Part shown: positions 32,001 to 43,900 of the stretch, in pieces | How the letters are laid out: every line of letters starts with the position of its first letter | Position numbering within the stretch: position 1 is the first letter of the stretch | Source: Deuterostichococcus epilithicus | Taxonomy: Eukaryota; Chlorophyta; Trebouxiophyceae; Prasiolales; Stichococcaceae | Length of the DNA: 64,000 nt | Direction: 5' to 3' | Assembly (NCBI GenBank): GCA_033439295.1 | Contig: JAVTLE010000001.1 | Location: forward strand, 682,001 to 746,000 | The notes under the pieces: generated by a model | Told to the model about the DNA's origin: nothing | Databases searched by the model: none | Seen by the model: only the letters and a program-made list of their open reading frames with translations | Position numbers and translations under genes: made by a program

Positions 32001-35000
32001 GGCAGTCCCAGCCTGCACCGCAGCCCCAACAGTACCTCGAAGGTGGCGCGCATCTGGCGCCGCTGGGCCGGCGCCGCGCCGGGCAGGCTGTCCGCGTCGT
32101 CGCCTGCCAGCTGCAGGAAGCGCTCCAGGCGCGCCGAGGAGTGGTCGGGGCCCTGCCCCTCCAGCCCGTGCGGCAGCATCAGCACCAGCCCGCTCTGCTG
32201 GCCCCAGCGCTCCTCGCCTGTCGAATGGGGGTTGAGGAGATGGAGGTATTGTCCTCTCGTGTTTCTCGTGGCTAACCCATAGAGATTCGTGCTTCGTTGT
32301 GCTGCAGCACCAGCTCAGTGTCGCTCACCCGCTCCTCGACTGGGCCGGGGCGCAGACACAGACGGTTGCAACAAGGTGCTATGTGTACTATGTGTACTGC
32401 ATGGAGCTTGCCAATCTGCATGGCTCCTCAACGAAGCTCAGCCTGCCTGTGACGACACAGACTCGGCCCCAGTTGAGCCTGACAGTCCAGCTTCAGGCAA
32501 ATCAAAGCACTACATGTGTCTCATGCATCTTCACAACCTACGAGACGGCGTGGAGGGGGAGGGGCAAAAGTGCACGACAGCTGCGGGAAAAGTCAGGGGA
32601 TGACGCGACGCGCCTGCTGCCAGAAACTGGTCGATCATGATCTGCGCGCCGTTAGCAAAGTCGCCAAACTGCGCCTCCCACACTGTAAGGACTTGCCCCT
32701 GTCATTGCGCATGCAAGCTCGAGTCAGGTGGCATAGTTTAACAGGATGGTCCCCGGCTTGGCTCACGTCAGGTGGCAGCGACGGCATGTGATTTTGGCAG
32801 TTCCCATTGCTCTGCCATCGAAACCTGTGCACAGCCCGCGTCTTCGTGTGGCTGGCCTGGTACTAGGGCCTGGTGATAGTGGCACAGCAGCGTGCCCGCC
32901 CGCCGCCGCGTCTCACAGGAGTAGAGAGCGCCCCGACCAGATGAGCAGATGAGCAGTGAGCCCGAGCAGAGAGCAGATGTGGCATCCAGAGTCAGTCCAC
33001 ACCTGGCTGCCTAGGGAAAAGCCATACTCGAAGCCGAGAGTCGCCGCCTCTGACAGCGGCGAGTTGACGACCTCTGCCCAGTCCTGCTTGCCGGGCCGGA
33101 TGGCGTTCAGGGCGCAATGCCTGCAAGCACATCGCCGTGTCACAAGCCTCGCGTCAAGGCCACACTACACAGGGGCACACACGGTTGTTCGAGCCTTCTG
33201 TGCCCGAAGAAGGGGACACAGGAAGTACTGGCACTGCTTGTGCTGTGCAGCAATCGCAGAGTGCCATGGGAGCTGAGGCCGACGCCCACCGATGCAAGTG
33301 CCAGGGCGTCCGTATACAATGGCTTCTTTCCATACAAACTGGTTCTCACCGGCGCCCAGTGGACTGGTCGAAAACAGCGGCGTGGCGCTGGTTAAATGTG
33401 CCGCGCTCGCTGTCCTGTCCGCTCAGCCGCACGCCTGCACAGCAGCAACGGCACTGCTGGCGCCGACTGGGTGGGCAAGCGGCAGTAAGGGCCGGCTTCG
33501 CAAGCATCGGTCACGGTCTGCTCACTGCCTGCTGTTTCAGGTGCAATGCCTCGTTACTCCGTCCATTCCACTTGTCGACAGCACTTTGAAGGTGTGCCAC
33601 ATAAGGGACGCCGCCGCTGGAAAGCACGAACAGCAAGACGGCAGGACTGGAGTCGCTTGGCGGGATACAATGCAATTGCCCACCATAGTGTCCGAGGTTG
33701 AGGCCGGCCGCCGCGGTGTCGTCGCCGCCGCTCTGGTCCACATCGGCGGCGGCGGCGCTGCCAGCCGGTGCCGCGCCCCGGTGCAGCATCAGGGTGCCAA
33801 ACGCCAGCGCCTCTGCCATCGCGAAATCCACGCGCGCCGCTTCAGACTCCACCATCTTCCTGGGCGGTGTCCGAGGTCCGGTTTGTGCGGTGCTCATTCC
33901 AACCCAGACCTCAATGGGTGCAGACCGCCTCAGGATGTGCACGCACGCCAGGCAGGCAGGCTCTGGCAGGTAGCTCTTGGAAGGCAGCAGCTGCAGGCTT
34001 GAGTGCGGTGGACACTGCTAGCGCTGACCCTGTGCAGCAGTCAGTCATTCAAAAGTCAGCATTCAGCCCTGAATCGATTGACGTTTGAGCAGCCTCTCAG
34101 GGAAAGACCGCTAATGAGCTTGCTGGGAACAATGGTCGGGCCAGTAGCTTGGTGGTCGATTCCCACGATGCAGCCTCCTGATCAACTGTTGACATTTCTT
34201 CAGCACTGTACCGGGCAGTGCAGAAACCCCGGAAACTATGCGCAGCGTGACGAATCATCGAGGAGGTTCCCCACCTGCGACTACCCGTCAGCTTGTCGAT
34301 GGAGGGGTGGGCATGGAAGTCACGAGGCAACGCTGCCACGGAGCGGCCCACCCACTGCAACGTCGCCAGCGGGAGCCCTGTCGGCTCCTGTCGCGCCTCT
34401 GAGATGCCCTCGCCGTCGCCGACAGCCTGCACGGTTTGAAGCTCATTAAAAATGGTGTCATATCACTGGAGTTGCACTACGTGTGCTTGCGCAATGGAGC
34501 TAATTCAGCACGACACGGCTCGGGGCACCCTGCTCGCCTGGCAGCGACCTGCCCACTTGCAATATGGGCGACTTGCACCCGCTTCTGGCGCGGGGCGGTT
34601 GCACAGGAACGACAACACCATTGCGCCGGGAAGCTCGCGCTGAGGCTCGGGCGTCGCTCAAATGGCCCTCAAGCACTCGACTGCAAACAGGGAGACTTCA
34701 CAGTGCTGGCCTGCTCACCTGCAGCGCGTCGCCCTGCCACGTGGAGTTGAGCCACTGCACCGGCGACACGTTGTACTCGCCGGAGCGGAACGCCGCGAAC
34801 TCGGCTTCAAAGTTCTCCGCCGCCGCCGCCTGCCAGGCGGCCACCTCGTCGGCGCTGCCGACGCCACGCCGCTCAAGCTCTGTAGTGTACAGCTCCAGGA
34901 CCCGAGGGTGGGCGTCGATTGCGGCGCAGCTGAGCGGCAGCGTCGCCCGCGGCTCGTCCATCTCGTTGTGGCCATGCCTGCGCACATTCCGATTAAATTT

Positions 35001-38000
35001 TCATTGGGCACCCAAGCACAAGAGGTTCTTCGTTCTTGAAACGTCATCAAGGAGACTTGTGGCTGACCCCGCTGCCAGAATGACGTTGCAGTCCCTGCAG
35101 CGCTGCCCAGCTGGGTTTTGTTTCCTGCTGGACATTGCAACACTGCGGCCCAGCGCCTGCTATTGCCTCAACAGACGGGGCCTGCGGTGTCCAGCAGGCA
35201 CAGAGTATTTGAAGGCCATGCAATACGTTGAGCACTGCTTCTAGGACGACTGATCTGCACAGCGGTGCATGCTGCAGCGCACCGAGTTCCCCCACAATGC
35301 ACTGATGTGCCGCCTGTTCTGTAGTTGATTCGGTCCTCGGCTTCACCATGGGAGGCACCAGCACGTGTTCAAGCCGCGCTGCTTTCCCGACGGCGACCTG
35401 AGTGGGTATTCCGGTTCAAGACGGCTATTCCTGATGAATGTTGCCTCAAACCCCACCTGCGATAGCCCACGATGTCGACCACCACATCCCGTAGGAACTC
35501 CGAGCGCCACTCCGCCGCGATCAGGCACGCCTGCGCCACAGGGAGCCACTGGTCTAGTTAGATGAGGTTCTGAGCTGGCAGCTGCCTGGTGTGGCACCAC
35601 AGCGAGTGGGTGGCGTGGCGTGGAGGAACCCCTCAGCCTGAAGAAAGCGCTGGACGACATCTGACCGCAGGAAACGAGAGACACGACAATTGGACATTGA
35701 GCCAGGCGCTCCCTCATCTTGCACCAGCATGGCTCCACCTCGCTGGAGCTGAAAACGTTTCCAATAGTTTTTACCTTTTGCTCTGCGCCCCACCTGGACC
35801 ACTGCCTCGGGGTCGTCGGCGTTGGCGTGCAGCACCGGCACCCCGAGCCCCTTGGCGATGTCGGTGCAGTGCGGGCTGGATCGGCCATCGCCGGGCACCG
35901 TCGTGAAGCCGACCTGGCGGCACGTCAAAGAGCATCGTTCGGGAGAAGTCAAAGTGTGAAGGACGGCCTGCTGCCCCAAACTGTCACTCTGCTCGGCGTA
36001 CAGACCGCCCGGCAGTGCGGTGCGCATTCGTGCTGGCAGTCAGCGTTCTGCTGCAACAACATGGCAAACGGGGTGCGCCCTCTGACCTGGAGCAGATCCA
36101 TGCAACAGCATTCTCAATGCGCAGAAGGAGGTCGCCCAAGGTCTGGAGCAGACCCTGGCGCAACGGCGCTCAGCGAACCTGGTTGTTGATGACCAGGTGG
36201 ATGGTGCCGCCTGTGGAGAAGCCTGCAGCAGCCACAGCACAGACGACATTCTGAGAAAAATGCATGCGTCATGCCGGGTCTGCCCAACAACTGTCAAGCC
36301 CCAGGCAACCAGCGCAGTGTGTGGGCCGGGGTGAAATGCAGTCTGTCTGGGTTCAAATGGAGTTTGTATAGTCGATGTATAGTAGTCTTGACAAAAGGGT
36401 CGTCAAATTAGTGCAAACAGCACCCGGCGTGTTGGCAAGCTGCAGCATCTCTGCTACGACGCCCTGCCCCGCAAACGCCGCGTCCCCGTGCAGCAGCAGC
36501 CCCATGACCGCGCGCCGCGCCTCTGTCACCGCAGCGCTGTCGCTCTCCAGGCCCTCTGTCTGTGCGCCGCCTGCGGGCAGTCACCACCCGAAGCTGGCAT
36601 GTGAGATGCGAATTGCCAGAGGAGAAATCCTCCACAGGACATGCCTGCAGCTGCACTGTGCTGAATTGCAGCTCGTGTAGCAATAGAAATCGGTCACGAC
36701 ATCTGTGTGGCAGCGCAAAACCCAGGACAGGGCTGCACCGATGGACTCTCCCAAACTTGCGGTGCTGGACGTGATCATGCCAGTCAGTGGCCGCCCAAAG
36801 TCCCCATCGGGTTGGACAGCTGCTGACAGCTGATGTTTGAGTGCACGAGGCTCGAGACGGCGTGCATGTTCGACAGGTGTGCATGAACGTCGTGCAAACA
36901 GCAGTTCCTGCCGGCAGTGACGCTACTGGCAACGGTCTCACCTTACAAGCAGCTGCTACATGAATGGCTGCTTGCATGGTGGACCAGCTAGCCAGGAGCG
37001 GCAGGTAAGCACGAAACTTGACAGGGAGGCCAATAAGCTTCCTGGCCGGACCACCCTTTGACCACCTGCTGCGAGTGTAGCATCGCAGCGCACAACTCCT
37101 GATGGTCACGAGTCACGAGTCGAAAATGCAGCGTGGCATCTGCGACAGAACTAGGTACCGATAGCCCGACAAGCACCCACTCGTCTTGGTGAAGCAAAGA
37201 GGCTCCTGTCCTGTCCACTACCAATCACGTGCGCAGTCAGGCACCAGAGGTGCACATCCCAAGCTGGTGCCCAGCTGGACATCTTCTGACATGAAGACGC
37301 GGGCGGCATGGCAGCTCCCAACACACAACCAGAGTGCACAGGAGCGGTTTCGCCAACCGTCAAATCGCCACCGTGAGGACTCTGCGGCCATGCATTGCAT
37401 TTGTGCAGCGCCGCGCGGGCGCCCAGAATCTGAAGATCAGTGCAGGCACAGGCTCCCGCTTTGTGCCCACCTGCTGTTCCGGTGAGGCCCTGCTGCGAGT
37501 GCTCCGCGGCCCTGCGCTTGTGCCGCGCCGCGCGCCGCCCCTGTTCCGCGCGCACCAGCCCCAGCACAACGGGTCCCACGGCCTCCAGGTGGCTGGGGTT
37601 GGGCGCGATGCTCACGCGCACCTCCGCGCTGCCGCCATCCTGCGGCACACCCAATTGACATGCGTTTGGATGTCAGGTCCGGGGGCTTGCGCAGCTCGCG
37701 TGGCAGTTCCCCTGCCTAAGGCCTCCAGGTGGCTGGGGGGCAGGGCGCAACGCTCATGTGCACCTCTGCACGTCTGCTGCCCTGCGAAGGGAGACTTCTC
37801 AGTCTGAGACAGGGTTGAAAAGTCTAGACACACGAAACGTACGCATCGTGCTGGCGTGCGCTCCCCAATAGAAGATCTGCATGATGTAAAACAGCGAAGA
37901 TGCAGAACAGTGAATCGGACATGCGGTCATGAGCCAGGCTGACTGCGCGCTGCCGCCGTGCCCCACACGGCCCAGGTTCACTCGGACGTACAGAAAGTAC

Positions 38001-40499
38001 CTACTTCCTGCTCGAAGGCGAGCGTCGCCGCCTCGCCGGTGTGGTACTTGACATCGCCCACGTGGAATTCCGAGTCGGCGTCGTTCATCTTGGCGAACAG
38101 CGCGCCCGGCGGCTTGCCGAGCAGCGTCACCAACGTGTTGAGGCGCCCGCGGTGGGGCGCCCCCACCTGTCAACGCAGGCAGAACAGGGAACGCTGGGCG
38201 GTTTCTGTGTGGTTCTCTGTGACAATGCTGGAAAACTGCTGGGCGGCTTGCCCAGGAGCGACGTGTTGGAGGCGCCCTAGCGCCCGCCTTCTGAACCAGA
38301 CAGTGAACGTGAGCAGGCTGCTCTGTTTCCATTGGCATGCTGTTTGCTGAGGACGTGCTGGAGAAGATGCCCTGGCAGCTTGCCCCAACGGTGCCACTTC
38401 GTGAGCTGTGGCGCCGCCGGTGCCGCGTAGAAGCCCTCAACCTCAGAAAAGGTGGGCGTTGGCTGCTTTCAACTGAGCGAAATGCTGGACAAGGTGTGCC
38501 TGGAGGCAGTGACCGTGTCACAAGCATGTTTGCGCACCACCGGGCGCCCACCTGTCGAACCTCATGGTGCATGCCTGCCACTTGTCGCTGGCTGGGAATG
38601 CTGGAAAGGAAGTGCCTGGGTTGACAGCTTGCATACCTCGATCCGGCGCACGCTGGCGGCGGCAGACGAGGCGGCCAGCGCCCTGAGTCCCGGCAGCAGC
38701 GCCTCGCAGCCCTCGATGCCAAAGCGCTGCAGCCAGGAGCAGCGGCAATTGCCAGCCGTTAAGGAACACGCATGTCGGGTCAGACGGCGCCAAAAATATC
38801 GCCCATTGAGCATCGATTTACAGGCGCTCGCAGCCGACTGTACAGGTGACCTGCAGCACTTGCATTCCTCCGACGCTTTGCGTGCTTCAAAGCACAACTG
38901 CCTCTCAGCTGATGGAGATTCAGCTATCACAGAGGCTTGAGAGAAAGCACCTTTGCCGCCGGGAATTTGTCAGCGAGGAAGCGCTCCAGGGCGTCTGTCT
39001 GGGCAAGCATGTGCAGCGCTGCGCGCGCGGCGGCCGGCGCCAGCGGTACGCGTCCCTCCGCTTTCGCCGCCAGCCACATCCGCTGCCTGCACACGTTGGC
39101 GCACAGTGGCGGCGTGTCACTGCGCACCGCAGGACTGCATGATCGCAGGCCTTGCCTGCCTGACGCGTGCGCGACAGGAAGGCATTCGGCAGGAGGCATC
39201 TGGCAGGGCGTGAGGCTGGAGACCAGCTTTGCCTGGAGCAGGTGAGGTGGGCGGCCTCGACGGCCAGCGTGCCGCAGTAGGCGGTGCGAAGGTGGTCCAC
39301 CGTACCGAGCAGCGTCCAATCCTCTCGCCGATGCGGGCCCCCCATGAGCAGCGAGCTCAGGTTGAAGCGCCTGCCCAGCGAAGACACGTGTATGGTCACG
39401 CGCTTGTGGTGGGATGATCGGGAATGTCCGGCTGCAACCCGTCCGCCACCTGCCAGCTCTGCCTCCAGCTTTGCCTCCTTGCTGAAGTTGCGACGTGTCT
39501 TGGACGAATGCTGGCCGAAGCAGACGGGCCATGCGAGCGGACGCAGGCGATGGCATCCGATGCAAGATTGACTGCTGGCCGTGGTGCTGGAGCAGGCCTC
39601 GCCCAGGGGCACCTGACCTGTCTGCTGTGATGCGTCCCTGCAGTCCCAGCGCCGCCGCGAGCGCTGCCGTGCGGGAATCCTCCGAGCCGCTCCCGGAGTG
39701 CGCTGACAGCAGCGCCGCCAGTTCCTGGTCGCCCCTGCAGGATGAGGAGGATGACCATGCATCGTGGCACACAGAAATCCAGCGACCACCTCACGAGATC
39801 TCGCAAGGTACATGTGTGCAGGCGGTTCTGGGGCTGCACACTGGGTGGAACGCAGCTGCGCCTGGATGCTCCTTGCCTTGCTGGCGCACAGCACTTCAGC
39901 TCCCCAGCTTTCTCCAGTTGCGGCTACTGAGCTGCCAGCAACAGCCTACGGCCGCCTGATACGCTGCATGATTGCCTTTTGGACTGCACCGACAATGCAA
40001 CGCACCAGGACTGCGCGCCAACGGCCGCTGCCGAGCGGTTCCCGCCGGCGACTGCCTCAGACTGCCAGGGGCCATCGGCAGGCCGCCGCAGCGGGTCCAG
40101 CTCCGCAGCCAGGTGCCCCCTTTCCCGGAATGCGTCCACCAGCTGTGCCACCTGCTCCACGTTCAGTCATTCTCTTCGGAATTTGTGCGGGTCTCCAGCG
40201 GACGCCGCATGAGGTATGGGCGCTGCCTAAGCAACAAGTGACGGGGTGACAGAAGTAATACAATAAGCGCTTCTGATCCCATCGCCTTCGATTCAAGTGT
40301 TAGTGTGAAAGAGCACATGTGCCAAACAAGCAGTCACCCTGAGTGTGTCGGCAATATCGGCGGCATCAGCTCGCTGCTGGTGAGCATGTGTGCTGTAAAG
40401 CCTAAAGGCACAGGGGTGCTGCTGATGCTGGATGTGCTGCGATCCCTGGAGGATTTTCGCAGCTGCTGCCGGTTTGCGCCTGCACATGCATGCATGCAT
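29007..40499 (-). CDS. 2-oxoglutarate dehydrogenase E1, mitochondrial
   Basis: ThDP-dependent E1 of the mitochondrial 2-oxoglutarate dehydrogenase complex (TCA cycle). 25 exons: 40338-40499, 40006-40151, 39618-39734, 39233-39370, 38951-39086, 38637-38726, 38005-38166, 37471-37639, 36424-36555, 36179-36222, 35794-35913, 35457-35530, 34719-34977, 34275-34426, 33684-33859, 33350-33434, 33011-33120, 32614-32682, 32036-32217, 30927-31040, 30542-30649, 30180-30329, 29893-29997, 29444-29558, 29007-29110. They total 3219 nt, 1072 aa (usual about 1020). Exon 1 is a presequence: Arg/Ala/Gln-rich with FRLYST before the mature part. Visible: [112 protein letters not shown] and a [12 protein letters not shown]-type end. 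Five donors are GC. The start could be ATG 40499 or 40487. Confidence 0.96.
31921..31965 (-). repeat. Exon echo: OGDH exon 32036-32217 3' end plus donor
   Basis: cacctcgaaggcggcgcgcatctggcgccgctg nearly repeats 32033-32072 and lies in the intron just downstream of the source exon. Only a few mismatches, so it is young. Confidence 0.9.
37717..37792 (-). repeat. Exon echo: OGDH exon 37471-37639 5' end plus acceptor
   Basis: aaggcctccaggtggctggg and the following gggcgc..gctca.gcgcacctc..c pattern repeat 37578-37652, including the acceptor region, within the upstream intron. Confidence 0.85.
38239..38565 (-). repeat. Exon echoes: OGDH exon 38005-38166 5' part, two copies
   Basis: 38239-38279 (gctgggcggcttgccc...gtgttgnaggcgccc) resembles 38106-38150. 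38535-38565 (caccgggcgcccacctgtc) resembles the exon start with acceptor at 38150-38172. Both lie in the upstream intron. Confidence 0.7.
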
Positions 40500-40931
40500 A
40501 AGCTTAGGAACGATTATCAACCGCCAGGCATCAGGTTGAGGGTGTGACAGCGGGCTATCTCAGTGGAGGCCTTGCAATCAGGCGCACCAGCCGAGCAGCG
40601 TCCAAGCCAGCCGTGATGTCATGAGGCCAAAGAAGTATCACCAAACTCTTGGACCACTAGGTATGAACCATTGTCAAAGCGTGCCTAAGGTTTGCTACTG
40701 GATTGAACGTCAACGCTGAATTTTAAATTTGCAACGTCTTGATGAATCGCGTTCTGCATGATCCACTGCGTTGGTCACGGCACCGTCAGCACGTGCCAGC
40801 ATGATTCCGAAACAACGCCACATGGACGGACTGACCACTGCTGTCGCTTCAATTTTCGTCGACATCCAGCAAGAAGCTCTTGGAACGCCTCAAAGCATGT
40901 AGCGCGACATTCACCAAGTTTCCGGCACACG
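40500..40931. promoter_or_regulatory. Divergent promoter region OGDH / PLC-like
   Basis: 432 bp between divergent starts, so it should hold both promoters. A (tgca)n run precedes the OGDH ATG at 40484-40499. No clear TATA box was seen. Confidence 0.5.
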
Positions 40932-43900
40932 ATGACCCCGCCAGCCGTGAGGGTATCAATTGGCCTTGCGCTCATAGCGACTCACTTCACGCTCAGCCTC
41001 GCCGCTAGCCTGCCTCGAAGGCCAGTTTTATCGCCGTCTGACAGCTTTGCAGACCTCCACGAGCTGCAGCAGCTGCACAACCAGTTCGGGCTGTTTCCAC
41101 TTCCGGAACGGGCTTCCGGGGCCTCACGTAGCCGCTGCGCGGCAACGGAAGACATCCCAACGTTTGGGCTGAACCTCACCGCTGAGGAGCAGGCGCTGCT
41201 CCCGGCGGTGTGCTGGCAGCCCCAAATGGTGCCCACCAAGCCGCAGGCGCTGCCCGCATTGTCGGGCCCGACCAGCGACCGGGGCCTGCCGCCGGGCGTC
41301 GAGTGCGAGCCTGTGCAATGGTGAGCACCGGGCCTCACAGCACGCTGGCTCCTCGAGGGGTGTTACCACGCCTCAGCTTGTGGCAGTCAGCGCGATCTGC
41401 GGCATGCGCATTGCGGAGGATCAATGCGCGGAGTCGTGCAGAGTGGCACAGGGGGCAACGCCGACACTCGCACATCCTTCGTGCGGAGGGAAGGGCCTCA
41501 AAGCACGTAACCTCAGGAAGGCGGATGCCGAAGATGGTGCCGTTCTCTGTGCGCAGGTGTGAGAAGTCGGGCAATGCCTGTGCGACCGTGTGCAAGCGCG
41601 GCAGCGTGAAGGTGGAGCAGTGGCTAAAGAATGCAATCGACACACAGGTGCACGTGTATCAACCCCGTTCTTCGAATTGCGACGAGGACGCCGAGAAGAA
41701 CACTGTGAATTGACGGTGTAAGATGTGATTGCTATCCGCCGTGCGTGTCTGCAAGGGCGCAGTGGCCTGACACTCTGTGTGTGGGCTGCCGTCCCGCAGA
41801 ATGCGCTGATGCGCAGGCTGCCGTTCTGCTACGCCACGATGCTGGGCACGCACAACAGCGGCATCACGCTCGCCGACGGCTATGGCACCCTGGACCCCTA
41901 CTTCCAAAAGTACTTCGAGTGGATCAAGTTTGCGGTGAGGCTGCTGGGCGTTTGCTCTGTAATGGTTCTGATTTCTGCTGCGGCACGCTCGACCCTTGCA
42001 CCCAAAAGTACGTCAAGTGATATTGTTTGCGGTGAGACCGCCAGCCCAAAACACGATTGCCAGACCTGCTGCCTTCGGGCCTCCAGGCTTGCTGACCCAG
42101 CATTCGGGAGCCCTAGAGGTCTCGTGACGATGCATTGCAAACTGAACGCCTCACTCGTTATCGAGATGCAGGCCAGGCCAGCGGGACGCCCGCAGGTGAC
42201 TGGCTGGCCTCACGCCATTTACCCACAAGTTCTAGCGACGTGGCTCGAGACGCGAGCACTTGCCTGTGGTGCTGCCGCAGAGCACGGCGGACCGGTTGCA
42301 GACGAACGACCAGGTGCTGAGCTTGACAGACCAGCTCAATCTGGGCGTGCGCCTTATCGAGCTGGACACCCACTGGGTTAAGGTGCCTTTCGTTTTCGTT
42401 TCCCTTTTCCCTTTTGGCTCTTCCTTTCTCTTTGCACTTCGCCATTCCGCCGCTATTAAAACGCTGCCATGGTTGCCTCCTAGAGCACTTTCCTCCAACG
42501 TTTCCTTGTTCTTTCCGCCGTGCCGCCGCTTACACTGCTGCAATGGTTGTCCCGTGGAGCTGGACATCGCTTGAGTGGTGCTGCTTAGCGCCAACTGTCC
42601 CTGCGTCCAGTTTCCACAGCACCCGGCAGTCAGGTGATCCCGCTTCATGATGCGCAGGGCGACTTCATCATCGCGCACTGTGGCGGCTTCCACTCCTTTT
42701 TCAACACCCTCATCAAGGCGGTCAATCTGGTCGCCAAGTTGCTGGGCCACCGCATCCGCTGGTGCGGTTTCTCGTTGTCCCTTTGTTACCTTGTTTCCCT
42801 GGTGAAACCTTGCAGTTTCCTGTCCTCGAATGCTCAGGTCCCAAATCTATGATGAGCGTGACCTGATGGCATCTGTCGGGAAGAGCCATGGTGCCGCTGG
42901 GCATGGCTTCGTTGCACTGGTGATGGCCCTGGTGTTGTTACATTGCACACATTCAAGACTGCCTGGTACTCTGCCATGGCAATCTCGGTCGTCTCGGTCG
43001 TTGCCGCCGTGTCACTGCTGCCGCCAATCTCCGCGCCTGCAAAAGGGCTCTGCCAACAGGCTCAGACACAGCGCCACGAGAGGAATCCCTCCCTAATTAA
43101 CTCTGCCTCGATTCATGCACAGGGACACGGAGACAATTGGCTGCGATCCCAGCCTGTCCTCCATCCCCACGGGCGAGCAGCGCAGCCTGGACTCTGCGCT
43201 GGCGGAGATCGCGGACTGGATGCGGGCGCCAGGCAACGAGGCGGAATTTGTGACGCTGTTCTTCGACGACCAGAGCGACCTCGGTGACTGGGTGCGCATC
43301 TAGTGGGACGCATGTCGTGTTAAGCTTCTGGCCGGTCTGATTTCAGGCACAAGATCTGACCCAAGGCGTCTGCAAGTTTTTGCAGGGCTCACGCCTAGGG
43401 CAACCAGCCACAGGCAGCAGACTCGTGTTGCTGAAACCGCCGCCTGCAACCTGCACGCGTGTCTGCACGCTCGCCACTGCGAGGGTAATCTGCGTCCGGA
43501 GCAACTGGCTCCCGGCTCAGTCTGACTGACCTGGCATCTACCGTGCCGCAGGGACTGCTTGTGATGCTGAATGCCTGCCGCAGGGCCTCATTCCGCTGCT
43601 AATGGCGCGCGTCACGAGGTACTTCCCGCTGCCGACGATCTACACGCCGCCGATTCACGACATGCGGCCGGGCGGCGGCTGGCCGTCGATCGACGAGATG
43701 GCAGGCGACGGGCGGCGAATGCTGCTGACCAGCGGCATAGACTACGGCCCTGTCATGCACCCGCTCATCTTCATGAAGTGAGCGTCTTGCAATTGCTCTC
43801 TGCCACTGCGTTGGTCTCCACCAGCTCATCTCCCACAAGCTCAGTGCTAGCGGCGGGCTGCCTCTGTCGTCTCTGTCGCTGGCATCCTCGAGCGCCGCCA

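Noticed and set aside
43550-43583. A short extra PLC-like exon (ggactgcttgtgatgctgaatgcctgccgcag)
   Set aside because: Direct joining of 43291 to 43584 keeps frame and length; the piece resembles the next exon start and is better read as a small echo.
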